Positions 1 through 8,887 are shown, counted from the stretch's first letter. The stretch: DNA of 64,000 nucleotides from Mycobacterium paraense (GCF_002101815.1 NZ_LQPM01000006.1:62001-126000); one strand, 5' to 3'. Program-made: numbers and translations. Notes: a model not told the origin generated them from the sequence alone.

Positions 1-309
1 GTCCGCCCAGGACATGTCCGCCACGCTGGCGAACAGGTCGACGCCGGCGTTGTTGAACACCATGGAGGCGGGGCCCAGGTCGCGGCGCACGTCGTCGGCG
101 TAGGCGAGCACCGCGTCCCGGTCGGCGACATCGACCCGATAGGTCGTCACCGTGCCGGGCGGGCAAGCTCTTTGGGTTTCGGCGAGATTTTTCGCGTCGA
201 TGTCCGATGCCGCGACGTGCGCGCCGTCCCGGCTCAGCGCGAGCGTCAACGCGCGCCCGATGCCGGAGCCCGCACCGGTGACGACGGCGACACGGCCCTG
301 GTACCTCAC
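1..309 (-). CDS. SDR-family oxidoreductase, C-terminus cut by window edge
   Basis: This is a short-chain dehydrogenase/reductase that would oxidise or reduce an alcohol/ketone with NAD(P). Only the first 103 residues are in the window. The N-terminus shows the cofactor-binding TGAGSGIG motif at about residues 10-17 and the NNAG motif near residue 90, both standard for classical SDRs. The YxxxK catalytic motif would lie outside. It starts at GTG, which overlaps the TGA of the upstream SRPBCC gene (GTGA), so the two are probably translationally coupled in a minus-strand operon running from about 4684 down. The substrate cannot be told. Confidence 0.85.
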   Translation of the reverse strand, partial: MRYQGRVAVVTGAGSGIGRALTLALSRDGAHVAASDIDAKNLAETQRACPPGTVTTYRVDVADRDAVLAYADDVRRDLGPASMVFNNAGVDLFASVADMSWAD

Positions 310-782
310 GCGCCGCTTCCTGCCTCGACGATCGCCCGGATCCGGTCCACCGAGGCCTCGAGGTTGCGCTGCAGGTCCGCGCGGCGGTCCCGCACGAACA
401 GGCAAAGGTGCTCGAAAACCACCACGCCGAGCGGCAGCGGGACGCACATGCGGAAAGTCTCGGTGAGGCGCGTGGTGCCGGCGGCGCTGCCGGGTTCGAT
501 GAGGTAGGTCCACTGCGTCCAGTCCCCTCCCATCGCCTGGACGACGAACGAGAACCGGCGCCCGGGCTCCGCTTCGACCACGTCGGCGGCGGTCTTCCAG
601 CGGCCGAGCCGGCGGCGGTTCCACGCTCGAAAACGGTCCGGCGCCAACCACTCCGCGCGCGTCGTTTCCGGGCTCCACTCGGGGATTCGCGTGACGTCCG
701 AGACGACGGCGTACACCCGTTGCGGGGACGCCCGCACCTCGGTCGAGGCGGTCAGCGTTTCGTCCTTCTGCAGCGCCGGCAT
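306..782 (-). CDS. SRPBCC-family (polyketide cyclase/START-like) protein
   Basis: A 158-residue protein of the SRPBCC/polyketide-cyclase-like fold. It starts MPALQKDE and has the typical opening strand (TASTEVRASPQRVYAVVSDV) followed by a WSPET segment. A middle DWTQWTYLIEP strand and a long C-terminal helix ending near the stop complete the pattern. Such proteins form a hydrophobic cavity that binds lipids or polyketides, and some are cyclases or hydratases. The ATG lies 2 bases after the stop of the acyl-CoA ligase gene, and its own stop overlaps the next SDR start. This places it in a six-gene catabolic operon. Its catalytic role is unknown. Confidence 0.8.
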   Translation of the reverse strand: MPALQKDETLTASTEVRASPQRVYAVVSDVTRIPEWSPETTRAEWLAPDRFRAWNRRRLGRWKTAADVVEAEPGRRFSFVVQAMGGDWTQWTYLIEPGSAAGTTRLTETFRMCVPLPLGVVVFEHLCLFVRDRRADLQRNLEASVDRIRAIVEAGSGA

Positions 783-784
783 GC

Positions 785-2437
785 TCAGTCGTTCACCGCC
801 TGCTCGCGCGCCCACCGGTAGTCGGCCTTGCCCGACGGGCTGCGCTCGATCACCGGACGGAAGACGACCGCCTTGGGAAGCTTGTAGCGCGCCAACGACT
901 TTGCGGCGTGCGCGACGAGCTCGTCGGCGTCGGCGCTCGCACCCTCGGCGAGCGCGACGACGGCCACCACCTCCTGGCCCCAACGTTCGCTGGGCCGCCC
1001 GGCGACCACCACGTCGGCCACCGCGGGATGCGACGCGATCGCGGTTTCGACCTCCTCGACAAAGATCTTCTCGCCGCCGGAATTGATGGTGACCGAGTCG
1101 CGGCCCAGCAATTCGATGGCGCCGTCGGCGCGGTGGCGCGCGCGGTCGCCCGGGACGGCGTACCGCACGCCGTCGATCACCGGGAAGGTCTTGGCCGTCT
1201 TTGCCGCATCGCCCTTGTAGCCCAACGGAACATAGCCGCGCTGCGCGAGCCACCCCATGCCCTCGTGGCCGGGCTCCAGGATCGCGGACATGTCCTCGGC
1301 CGCCACGAAGGTGTCGGGTCCGGCGTTGAACGTGCCCGTCGACACCGCGCCCGGGGCGGACATGTGGTGCATCTGCGCCCCGGTCTCCGACGATCCGACA
1401 CCGTCGACCACGACGGCGTTCGGCAGCACCTCGATCAGGCGTTGCTTGACGAAGGGGGTGAGCAGGGCGCCGCCGTTGGCGACCACGGCCAGCGACGACA
1501 CGTCGGCGATGCCCTTCTCGATCGCGGCCACCAGCGGCCGCGCCATCGCATCCCCGACCACCGTCACCACCGGCACCCGCTCACGCTCGATGGTGCGCAC
1601 CACGTCGTCTGCGTCCAAATGAGTGACGACCGAAGGGAATACGACGGTCTGCCCCGTCGTGATGGCGGTCATCACGCTCCACTGCGCCGCCCCGTGGATC
1701 AGGGGCGGCAGGATGAGCAACTTGGCTCCGGGGCCCGAGCCCACCCTGGCCACGATCTCGTCGATCGACGCGGATGGCTCGCCGGTCATGAGGTTTCGCC
1801 CGCCGAAGGACGTCATGAAGATGTCGTGCTGGCGCCACAGCACGCCCTTCGGCATTCCCGTCGTGCCGCCGGTGTAGAGCACGTAGAGGTCGTCGGGCGA
1901 GTGCTGAACGGTCGGCGGTTGCGGCGAGCTGGACGCCAGGGCGGCCTCGTAATCCACCGCGCCGTAGATCAAGTCGTTGCCCGAGTCGTCGGCGATCTGA
2001 ATCAGGACGCGCAACTGCGGCAGGTCGGGCAGGATCTCGGCGACGCGCGGTGCGAACGCCGCGTGGTAGATCAGGGCGGTGGCCCCGGAATCCGCCAGCA
2101 GGTATTGCAGCTCGCTTTTGACGTAGCGGAAGTTGACGTTGAACGGCGCGACCCGCGCCTGGAAGCTGCCCAGCAGCGCCTCGACGAACTCGTTGCCGTT
2201 GTAGGCGTACAGGCCGAGCAGGTCCTGGCCGACCTCGTGCCCCGCGAGGCCCGAACGCTCGGTGTGGCAACCCAGTCCGCGCTTGTGCAGGTATCCCGCC
2301 AGCCGGTTGGCCCCCTCGAGGATCTGCGCGTAGCTGTAGCGCCGGTCGCCCTGGATCACCAGGTCGCGGTCGGGGATCGCCGCGGCGACGGCCTTGGCGA
2401 CGTCGGGCACGGTGAATTGCGTTGCGGTGTCGGACAT
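785..2437 (-). CDS. Acyl-CoA ligase (FadD19-like AMP-forming)
   Basis: A class I adenylate-forming enzyme of 550 residues that would activate a carboxylic acid with ATP and CoA. The P-loop-like A3 motif YTGGTTGMPKGV is at about residues 188-199. The C-terminal domain has the NSGGEKIFVEEVE region, and the terminal catalytic lysine is in SPSGKADYRW. The overall pattern resembles FadD19/FadD17-type ligases used on steroid side chains, but the substrate is inferred only. ATG at 2437 was chosen because GAGAGG precedes it. A GTG 12 bases upstream overlaps the previous stop and is the alternative. It sits between a hotdog protein and an SRPBCC gene. Confidence 0.88.
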   Translation of the reverse strand: MSDTATQFTVPDVAKAVAAAIPDRDLVIQGDRRYSYAQILEGANRLAGYLHKRGLGCHTERSGLAGHEVGQDLLGLYAYNGNEFVEALLGSFQARVAPFNVNFRYVKSELQYLLADSGATALIYHAAFAPRVAEILPDLPQLRVLIQIADDSGNDLIYGAVDYEAALASSSPQPPTVQHSPDDLYVLYTGGTTGMPKGVLWRQHDIFMTSFGGRNLMTGEPSASIDEIVARVGSGPGAKLLILPPLIHGAAQWSVMTAITTGQTVVFPSVVTHLDADDVVRTIERERVPVVTVVGDAMARPLVAAIEKGIADVSSLAVVANGGALLTPFVKQRLIEVLPNAVVVDGVGSSETGAQMHHMSAPGAVSTGTFNAGPDTFVAAEDMSAILEPGHEGMGWLAQRGYVPLGYKGDAAKTAKTFPVIDGVRYAVPGDRARHRADGAIELLGRDSVTINSGGEKIFVEEVETAIASHPAVADVVVAGRPSERWGQEVVAVVALAEGASADADELVAHAAKSLARYKLPKAVVFRPVIERSPSGKADYRWAREQAVND

Positions 2438-2445
2438 CGTGCCTC

Positions 2446-3060
2446 TCACGGCTGGTGGGGTAGCAGGCGGACCATCAGGCCGTTGGCTTCGCTGAGCAGT
2501 GTGCCGTCGGCAGCGGTCATGCTAGCGGCAACGAAGAATTTCCGGCCGTCGACGCCGGTGATCCGGCCGCGGGCGGTCAGCGGCTCGTCGATCGGGGTGA
2601 TGTTGCGGTAGTCGACGTGCAGGAAGGCGGTGCGGGTCGGGGGACAACCGGCGGTCGAGACGACCATCCCGAACAGCCAGTCGTAGAACAGGGGGATCAT
2701 GCCGCCGTGCACGGCGTTGTTCCCGCCCACGTGGGCACGGGAGAAGTGCCCGTCCATGGTGACGCCGTCCGGCCCGGAGTCGGTGACCAGCCAGGGGGGC
2801 AGCAACGGGTGTCCCAGCCCGGGCAGCTCGACGACCCGGCCGCCCGGCGCCACGCCCTGCGGCGCCTGATGCCCGTCCAGCAGCGCGCACGCCCGTTCGA
2901 CGTGCTCGGCCGCGGCGTCCCAGTTCGGGCTGTCGGTGGAAACGGCGAGATCCTGCAGCCGGCGCATCGCGGCGACGAATCGGCCCAGCTCGGCGGGCGC
3001 GTGTTCGGCCGGCTTGATCTCGGGGAAGCCGCCGCGCACCCCGGGCGCCGTCTCGGTCAT
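2446..3060 (-). CDS. PaaI-type hotdog thioesterase-like protein
   Basis: A 204-residue hotdog-fold protein that probably hydrolyses an acyl-CoA thioester. The C-terminal half has the family signature GGNNAVHGGMIPLFYDW, with the conserved HGG, followed by TAFLHVDYRNITPI, the usual central strands. The N-terminal 60 residues are a helical extension. Its ATG overlaps the stop of the isochorismatase-like gene (ATGA). Its stop overlaps an alternative GTG of the ligase gene. A thioesterase next to an acyl-CoA ligase suggests CoA recycling in the same pathway. Confidence 0.82.
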   Translation of the reverse strand: MTETAPGVRGGFPEIKPAEHAPAELGRFVAAMRRLQDLAVSTDSPNWDAAAEHVERACALLDGHQAPQGVAPGGRVVELPGLGHPLLPPWLVTDSGPDGVTMDGHFSRAHVGGNNAVHGGMIPLFYDWLFGMVVSTAGCPPTRTAFLHVDYRNITPIDEPLTARGRITGVDGRKFFVAASMTAADGTLLSEANGLMVRLLPHQP

Positions 3061-3674
3061 GGGCGCTCCCATGCCCGCAGCAGGTCGTCGGTGGTGGTGA
3101 TGGTCGCGAGCAACGACAGCGTGTTGGCGATGATCGCCTCCCCGTACTCGGCGGGCACGCCGGCGACGGCGTCCTTGGGCACGATCACGCGGTAGGCGGC
3201 GTTGACGGCGTCCATGACGACATTGGGGATCGCGATGTTCAGCGAGACGCCCACCACGACGATGGTGGAGACTCCGAGGTTGCGCAGCACCGCGTCCAGG
3301 TCGGTGCCCCCCATCGGCCCGACGCCGTGCCAGCGGCTCAGCACCAAATCGGTTGGCTCGGGGCCCAATTCGGGCAGGAGCGCCGCCCCGGGCGTGCCCG
3401 GGGTGATGTCGACGCCGGCTCCTCCGATGGCGAAGATCTTGGCGTTGTGGTTGGAGCCGAGCCCATCGGGGCGCCGCTGCACCAGGCAGTGCACCACCCG
3501 CACCCCGGCCGCGCGCGCGGCGGGCACCAGCCGCACGATGTTCGGCAGTGCCACGCGGCGCGCCTCGGCGGCCAGCACGCCCAGGCCGGCGTTCGGCCCC
3601 ATCACCGCGCCCTGGCACTCCTGGGTGACGATCGCGGTGTGCCCGGGCGCCGCGAGGTGTTCGAGCGCCGTCAT
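3057..3674 (-). CDS. Isochorismatase-like hydrolase lacking the catalytic cysteine
   Basis: A 205-residue protein with the isochorismatase/cysteine-hydrolase fold: an N-terminal IVTQECQ strand, GTDLDAVLRNLGV and the VVGVSLNIAIPNVVMDA segment. In active relatives the first segment carries Asp (..DxQ), a middle Lys follows, and the last segment reads like TGVxTxxCV. Here the Asp position is Glu and the Cys position is Ala. Either the chemistry differs or the protein is not a cysteine hydrolase. It is coupled on both sides by ATGA overlaps, with a Rieske oxygenase upstream and a hotdog protein downstream. Confidence 0.8.
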   Translation of the reverse strand: MTALEHLAAPGHTAIVTQECQGAVMGPNAGLGVLAAEARRVALPNIVRLVPAARAAGVRVVHCLVQRRPDGLGSNHNAKIFAIGGAGVDITPGTPGAALLPELGPEPTDLVLSRWHGVGPMGGTDLDAVLRNLGVSTIVVVGVSLNIAIPNVVMDAVNAAYRVIVPKDAVAGVPAEYGEAIIANTLSLLATITTTDDLLRAWERP

Positions 3675-4684
3675 GCCGGCACTTCGTAGAACTGGGTCGC
3701 CCACTTGCGTAGCGCCATATAGCCTTTCGCGTCCACCTTGGACAGGGCCGGATGCTCGACGTACTTCTGGTAGCGCCAGATCCGCAGGTCGTCGAAGACG
3801 GTGGACAGGAACTGCTTTTCGATGACCTCGCGCAGCTTGCCCTGCGGCACGTCGGCGGTGTCGCCCGGGATGCGGGGCCACCAGATCGAATAGAACAGGT
3901 CCGAACACTCGTCGTCGACCGGCGTGCAGGTGAAGATCAGCCGGTGATTCTGCGCGCCCTCGAAGACGCTGATCGCCCCGCCGAGCCCGAACAGGTGGCT
4001 GTGGAAGCGCAACGCCAGATCCTCGGGGTCGTCGCTGCGCGCGTCCGGCCACCCCGCGACGAACTGCCATTCGTGCTCGACGATCTTCCAGTCCAACACC
4101 CGCGGCGTCACCGTGGCGTGGTGCACGTACTCGAAATGCGCGCTGTCGGGGGCGTTCTCCGCCACGATCTGCGGGTGCACCGGTTCGCGTTCCGCGCGCC
4201 GGGAGAACTCCGGATATGCGCGGTAGTACGCCGCCGGATCCGTCTCGAATTGCGGAAACTTGTGAAAGATGTCCGGCATCTCCCACTGCGGCTCCTTGCC
4301 GTCCGGCTGATGCCAGATGAACACGCAGTCGTACTGCTCGCGCACCGGGTACACCCGCAGCCGCAGCGCGCGGTTGGGGCGCTCGGGTTGGTAGGGGATG
4401 TACCGGTTGGTGCCGTCGGGGCCCCAACGCCAGCCGTGGAACGGGCACTCGACGCAGTCGCCCACCACCTTGCCGCCGTGACCGATGTGCGCGCCGAGGT
4501 GTTTGCAGTGCGCCTCCAGCACGTGCAGCTCGCCCCGCTCGTCGCGGTAGGCCACCAGGTCCTCGCCGAAATAGTGAAGCGGCCGCGGCTCGCCGATGGG
4601 GAATTCGGGCGACCACCCGACCATGAACCACCCGGTTACCTTCCAGGTAAAGGGCACTTTCACGCCGCCGCCTCCCGCACTCAT
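3671..4684 (-). CDS. Rieske oxygenase, KshA-like terminal component
   Basis: A 337-residue Rieske non-haem iron oxygenase. The [2Fe-2S] Rieske motif is C-x-H (CKH, about residue 64) plus C-x2-H (CPFH, about residue 84). The mononuclear iron site follows in DSAHFEYVHH, fitting D-x2-H-x4-H. Size and motif layout match 3-ketosteroid 9-alpha-hydroxylase oxygenases (KshA), so a steroid-like substrate is plausible but not shown. No reductase partner (KshB type) is in the window. ATG at 4684 heads a minus-strand operon and faces the BVMO gene across a 65-bp gap with an AT-rich element. Confidence 0.87.
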   Translation of the reverse strand: MSAGGGGVKVPFTWKVTGWFMVGWSPEFPIGEPRPLHYFGEDLVAYRDERGELHVLEAHCKHLGAHIGHGGKVVGDCVECPFHGWRWGPDGTNRYIPYQPERPNRALRLRVYPVREQYDCVFIWHQPDGKEPQWEMPDIFHKFPQFETDPAAYYRAYPEFSRRAEREPVHPQIVAENAPDSAHFEYVHHATVTPRVLDWKIVEHEWQFVAGWPDARSDDPEDLALRFHSHLFGLGGAISVFEGAQNHRLIFTCTPVDDECSDLFYSIWWPRIPGDTADVPQGKLREVIEKQFLSTVFDDLRIWRYQKYVEHPALSKVDAKGYMALRKWATQFYEVPA

Positions 4685-4700
4685 TGATACTAAGGCCGTT

Positions 4701-4713
4701 ACAGTATAGATTT
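4701..4713 (+). promoter_or_regulatory. AT-rich element in divergent Rieske/BVMO promoter gap
   Basis: ACAGTATAGATTT lies in the 65-bp gap between the divergent oxygenase and BVMO genes. It matches 9 of 13 positions of the ATAGTATAAATAG element found in four other divergent gaps of this window, in the same orientation. It could equally be a core promoter (-10 like TATAGA). The assignment as a member of the shared set is tentative. Confidence 0.35.
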
Positions 4714-4749
4714 CAGCAGTTCGGCCGGTTCGGGGCAAGGAGCTGCTCT

Positions 4750-6372
4750 ATGGGTGGAGAGGACGCGCGCTTCGATGCCCTGGTGATCGGAGCCGGCTTC
4801 TCCGGCCTCTACATGCTGCATCGGCTGCGCCAGCTCGGCGTCCGGGCCCGCGTGCTCGAGAGGGCCGAAAACGTCGGAGGCACCTGGCTGTTCAACCGAT
4901 ACCCGGGCGCGCGATGCGACATCGAAAGCATCGAGTACTCCTACAGCTTCTCCGACGAGATCCAGCGGGAATGGGTGTGGACGGAATCCATGCCGGCCCA
5001 GCCCGAAATCGAGGCCTACCTGAACTTCGTCGCCGACCGGCTCGATCTTCGTCGCGACATCGAGTTCCACACCGAGGTCGTCGCGATGACCTTCGACGAG
5101 GATGCCGGCGAGTGGGAGGTCGTCACGAAGGCGGGCGGGTCGTTCAGGGCCCCGTTCGTGATCGCCGCGACCGGCATCCTCTCGGCGCCGCTGGAACCCG
5201 ACATCCCCGGAATGGACACATTCACCGGGAGGTCGCTGCTCACCAGCCGCTGGCCCCGGGAGGGCGGCGATCTCACCGGCAAGCGGGTCGGTGTGATCGG
5301 CACCGGCTCGACCGGCGTCCAGCTCATCCCCGTCGTGGCGCGGGAGGCGTTGCAGCTGACGGTGTTTCAGCGCTCGCCGGCGTACACGCTGCCCTGGGTG
5401 GTGCGGCAATTCGAGCCCGGCGAGCTGGACGAGATGAAGGCTCGCTACGACGAGATCCGGGCGGCGCAACGGGCGCACCCGATTGGCGCGGCGCGGCTGA
5501 GCGCCTTCTCGGTGCTGTTCGAGATGCTGGCCAGGCCGCCGCTGAAGTCGGCGACCCGCGAGGAGCAACTGCGCGCCATCGAGGAGGGCGGGGTAATGGG
5601 GGCGCTGAGCTGGGGCGACGTCTTCTTCGACATCGAGGCCAACCGGATGGCCGCCAAGCTGTACGGGGAGGCGGTGGCCCGGATCGTCAAGGATCCGCGC
5701 ACCGCTGCCGCCCTGGTTCCCGACCACCCGTTCGCCTGCAAGCGACCGATCATCGACCAGGGCTACTACGAGACGTTCAACCGGGACAACGTCGCCCTCG
5801 TCGATCTCCGCGCGGCGCCGATCCGCGAGGTGACACCGACCGGCATCCGCACCGAGCGCGAGTCGTACGACCTCGACGTGATCGTCTACGCCACCGGGTT
5901 CGACGCGATGACCGGCGCGCTCAGCCGCATCGACATCCGGGGCCGCGGCGGCGTGTCGCTCGGCGAATTCTGGGCCGGCGAGGGGCCGCTGTCCTATCTC
6001 GGGCTGGCGGTCGCCGGCTTCCCGAACCTGTTCACCATCCAGGGCCCCGGCAGCCCAAGCGCCGCAACCAACTTCGTCGCCGCACTCGAGCAGCATGTGG
6101 AGTGGATCGGCGACTGCATCGCCCACCTGCGCGCCAACGGCATCCGCACGATCGAGGCGCTGAGCACCGCTCAGCAGGAGTGGATCGACCACGCCACCGC
6201 GCTTGTCGCGCCGACGGTGCTGGTGCACCCGTCGTGCAACTCCTGGTACAACGGTGGCAACGTGCCCGGCAAGAAACGGATGTATATGGGCTATACCGGC
6301 GGAATCCCCGAATACCGCCGCCGCTGCGACGGCATCGCGGCCGGCGGTTACACCGGCTTCAAGCTGGCGTAG
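4750..6372 (+). CDS. Flavin monooxygenase of the BVMO type, fingerprint His replaced
   Basis: A 540-residue Baeyer-Villiger-type flavoprotein monooxygenase that would insert oxygen next to a ketone. The FAD Rossmann motif GAGFSGLYMLH is near the N-terminus, followed by the BVMO-typical YPGARCDIES stretch. The NADPH motif is GVIGTGSTGVQ near residue 185. The BVMO fingerprint FxGxxxHxxxWP reads FTGRSLLTSRWP, so its histidine is Leu. ATG at 4750 follows AAGGAG by a good distance. The stop codon abuts the ATG of an esterase-like gene, which fits ester formation followed by hydrolysis. Activity as a true BVMO is uncertain because of the His loss. Confidence 0.85.
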   Translation: MGGEDARFDALVIGAGFSGLYMLHRLRQLGVRARVLERAENVGGTWLFNRYPGARCDIESIEYSYSFSDEIQREWVWTESMPAQPEIEAYLNFVADRLDLRRDIEFHTEVVAMTFDEDAGEWEVVTKAGGSFRAPFVIAATGILSAPLEPDIPGMDTFTGRSLLTSRWPREGGDLTGKRVGVIGTGSTGVQLIPVVAREALQLTVFQRSPAYTLPWVVRQFEPGELDEMKARYDEIRAAQRAHPIGAARLSAFSVLFEMLARPPLKSATREEQLRAIEEGGVMGALSWGDVFFDIEANRMAAKLYGEAVARIVKDPRTAAALVPDHPFACKRPIIDQGYYETFNRDNVALVDLRAAPIREVTPTGIRTERESYDLDVIVYATGFDAMTGALSRIDIRGRGGVSLGEFWAGEGPLSYLGLAVAGFPNLFTIQGPGSPSAATNFVAALEQHVEWIGDCIAHLRANGIRTIEALSTAQQEWIDHATALVAPTVLVHPSCNSWYNGGNVPGKKRMYMGYTGGIPEYRRRCDGIAAGGYTGFKLA

Positions 6373-7473
6373 ATGCTGCGCCGCGCGCTCGACATCACCC
6401 GCGAGCTGGGCATGCTGCTGCCGCGCACGGTGGCCGGCCTCAACGAATCGACCGGCTGGGCCCCGGCGTCGCCGCGCGGGGCGCGCCAATTCGGTGAGGT
6501 CCTGCTGGACGAGCTTGTGCTGACCGGCTTTTCGCTGCTGAACGGAAGCCCCCCTGCGGTGCGGGCGCTGGAGGCATGCACCGCGGCGGCCGACGAGTTG
6601 TCTGCGCTGGGCATCGACGGGGCACACGCCGCACCGGAACCGTTGCGCCCCACCTCGGTGCGGCGGCGCCGGATCGCCGGCCTCGCCTACGAGCGGATGA
6701 AATTCGACCACGACCCGAGGCTGCCGGCCACCCTGGAGGCTGACGGGCTGGGCGGCCCGGCGCGGGCGGTGGTGCACCTGTGCCGACACCGCGGCGGCCC
6801 GCGGCCGTGGCTGGTCTGGGTCCACGGCGCCGGTCAGGGCGGCACCGAGGACCTGTTGCTGTCCCGGATCGGCCGGATCCATCACGGCCTGGGATTCAAC
6901 GTCGCCCTGCCGGTGCAGCCCGGCCACGGTTGCCGGCGCGGCGAATGGCCGGCCTACCCGGACGTGGATCCGCTGGGCAACGTGGCGGGCATGATGCGCG
7001 CGGTTTCGGAGGTCCGCGCGGTGGTGCGCTGGGTTGAGCCGCAGGCCATCGCCGTTGTGGTGGCGGGGATTTCGATGGGCACCTCGGTGGCCGCGCTGGT
7101 GTCCCACCTCGAGCGCCAGGTCGACGCGGTGGCGCTGTACACCCCGATCCTGGGACTCAACGCGATGATCGCGCGGCACCTGGGCCGCTTCGGGCAATCG
7201 CGGGCGGAGTTCCGCGAACTGCTCGGGTCCCCGGAGGTCGCGAAGCTGACCTCGGTGATCGATCCGCTGCGCGTCGATCCCGCGCCGCCGCCGGATCGCC
7301 GGCTCATCGTCGGGGCGTGGCACGACCGCATGGCGATGCGCGATCCCGCCGAAGCGTTACAGGAACGTTGGGGCGGGCAGCTGTATTGGTACGACGGCAG
7401 CCACGTCGGTCACATCTTCTCCCGGCGGGTGCTCAAGGTGACCGAACGCTTCCTGGCGGAGGTGGCCGGGTGA
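6373..7473 (+). CDS. Alpha/beta hydrolase (esterase-like)
   Basis: A 366-residue alpha/beta hydrolase. The oxyanion-hole segment is WVHGAGQGG (about residue 155), the nucleophile elbow is GISMGTS (GxSxG, about residue 235), the acid is likely in VGAWHDRM, and the His is in GSHVGHIF near the C-terminus. The first 120 residues are a family-specific extension. There is no gap to the preceding BVMO gene and a 4-bp overlap with the next gene. The natural reading is hydrolysis of the ester or lactone made by the BVMO, but this is inferred from context. Confidence 0.82.
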   Translation: MLRRALDITRELGMLLPRTVAGLNESTGWAPASPRGARQFGEVLLDELVLTGFSLLNGSPPAVRALEACTAAADELSALGIDGAHAAPEPLRPTSVRRRRIAGLAYERMKFDHDPRLPATLEADGLGGPARAVVHLCRHRGGPRPWLVWVHGAGQGGTEDLLLSRIGRIHHGLGFNVALPVQPGHGCRRGEWPAYPDVDPLGNVAGMMRAVSEVRAVVRWVEPQAIAVVVAGISMGTSVAALVSHLERQVDAVALYTPILGLNAMIARHLGRFGQSRAEFRELLGSPEVAKLTSVIDPLRVDPAPPPDRRLIVGAWHDRMAMRDPAEALQERWGGQLYWYDGSHVGHIFSRRVLKVTERFLAEVAG

Positions 7474-7847
7474 CCACGCGGACGGCGCGCGAGGTGGTCG
7501 AGCTCTACAACCTGGTCGCCTGGAACGAGCGCGACCTCGGGTTGGCCGGGGAGTTGTTCGCGGACACCGTGATTCGGCATGAGGTCGGCGAGGCGCACAC
7601 GCTGACGCACGCGCAGGCGGTACAACGGATCGCCGACGTGTGGCAACTGATGGACAGCTTGCGCTTCGACCTGAACATCGTGGTCGGCGGCGACGACGGC
7701 GAGCACGTCGCGATCGTCTACGACTCGACGATGACCACCAAGGACGGCACCGAAACCAACGTCGCGAGCATCGAGGTGTTCCGCGTGGTCGCCGGCAAGA
7801 TCACCGAGGTTTGGAATTGCGGCTACAAGCAAGGGGTTTGGAATTGA
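7470..7847 (+). CDS. SnoaL/NTF2-like protein
   Basis: A 125-residue protein with the SnoaL/NTF2-like pattern: an N-terminal helix AREVVELYNLVAWNERD, then LFADTVIRHEVGE, and C-terminal strands NVASIEVFRVVAGKITEVW. These alpha+beta barrels act as isomerases, cyclases, hydratases or ligand binders. GTG at 7470 overlaps the previous TGA, and its own stop overlaps the TTG of the next gene. It is thus embedded in the BVMO-esterase operon. The exact reaction is unknown. Confidence 0.8.
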   Translation: MTTRTAREVVELYNLVAWNERDLGLAGELFADTVIRHEVGEAHTLTHAQAVQRIADVWQLMDSLRFDLNIVVGGDDGEHVAIVYDSTMTTKDGTETNVASIEVFRVVAGKITEVWNCGYKQGVWN

Positions 7848-8887
7848 CCGAGCGCACGCTTGACGAGCTGGGCTACTACCTGCTGGCCGGCGCCGGCGGC
7901 GAGGGCCCGGCAACATTGATGGACGAGGCCCGCCGTGGTGAGGAGCTGGGCCTCGGCACCGCGTTCATCTCCGAGCGCTGGAACGTCAAGGAAGCGTCGT
8001 CGCTCGTCGGGGCGGCGTGCGCGGTGACCAACCGGATGCAAATCGCCACCGCCGCAACCAATCACAACACCCGGCACCCGCTGATCACCGGGTCGTGGGC
8101 GACCACCATGCACCGGCTGTCCGGCGGGCGGTTCACGCTCGGCATCGGGCGCGGCATCGCGGCCATCTACGGGGCGTTCGGCATCCCGGCGGTGACGACC
8201 GCGCAGATGGAGGACTGGGCCCAGGTCATGCGCCGGCTGTGGCACGGCGAGCTGATCTTCAACCACGACGGCCCGATGGGCAAGTACCCCATCCTGTTTC
8301 TGGACCCCGACTTCAACGAGGACATCCGGCTTGCGCTGGTGGCCTTCGGGCCCAACACGCTCGCGCTCGGCGGCCGGGTCTTCGACGACGTCATCCTGCA
8401 CACCTACTTCACCCCCGAGACGTTGCAGCGGTGCGTGGCGACGGTGAAGTCGGCCGCGGAACAGGCCGGCCGCGACCCCGACCGCGTGCGGGTGTGGTCG
8501 TGCTTCGCCACCGTCGGCGATCACCTTCCCGAACCGCTGCGGCTGAAGAAGACCGTCGCCCGCCTGGCCACCTACCTGCAGGGCTACGGCGACCTGCTGG
8601 TGCGGACCAACGACTGGGATCCCGCCGTGCTGCAACGCTTTCGGGAAGACACCGTGGTGACCTCGATCGCCGGCGGGATCGATCACAAGGCCACACCGGA
8701 GCAGATCGAGCACATCGCGACCCTGCTTCCCGACGAATGGCTGGAGCCCTCTGCCACGGGGTCGGCCGACCAGTGCGTCGCGCGCATCCGCAAGGAGTTC
8801 GACTACGGCGCCGACGCGGTGATCATGCACGGCGCGACGCCCGACGAACTCGAGCCCGTGGTGGCGGCGTACCGGGCGGGCGCCTGA
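7844..8887 (+). CDS. LLM-class F420-dependent oxidoreductase
   Basis: A 347-residue luciferase-like TIM-barrel enzyme, a family that in mycobacteria usually uses coenzyme F420. It shows the N-terminal EELGLGTAFISERWN, the HPLITGSWATTMHRLSGGRF segment and the FTLGIGRG strand-turn typical of the family. TTG at 7844 was chosen because it overlaps the previous stop (TTGA), aligns with the conserved start of the fold, and has AAGGGG upstream. It is the last gene of the operon, convergent with the carboxyltransferase gene 6 bp away. The substrate is unknown. Confidence 0.85.
   Translation: MTERTLDELGYYLLAGAGGEGPATLMDEARRGEELGLGTAFISERWNVKEASSLVGAACAVTNRMQIATAATNHNTRHPLITGSWATTMHRLSGGRFTLGIGRGIAAIYGAFGIPAVTTAQMEDWAQVMRRLWHGELIFNHDGPMGKYPILFLDPDFNEDIRLALVAFGPNTLALGGRVFDDVILHTYFTPETLQRCVATVKSAAEQAGRDPDRVRVWSCFATVGDHLPEPLRLKKTVARLATYLQGYGDLLVRTNDWDPAVLQRFREDTVVTSIAGGIDHKATPEQIEHIATLLPDEWLEPSATGSADQCVARIRKEFDYGADAVIMHGATPDELEPVVAAYRAGA

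Noticed and set aside
908..2611. A 567-codon plus-strand frame opposite the acyl-CoA ligase
   Set aside because: It is antisense to a gene with clear motifs and shows no family feature.
4699..7323. An 874-codon open frame on the minus strand opposite the BVMO and esterase genes
   Set aside because: The composition is that of an antisense shadow, with no motif, and it lies opposite genes with full family signatures.
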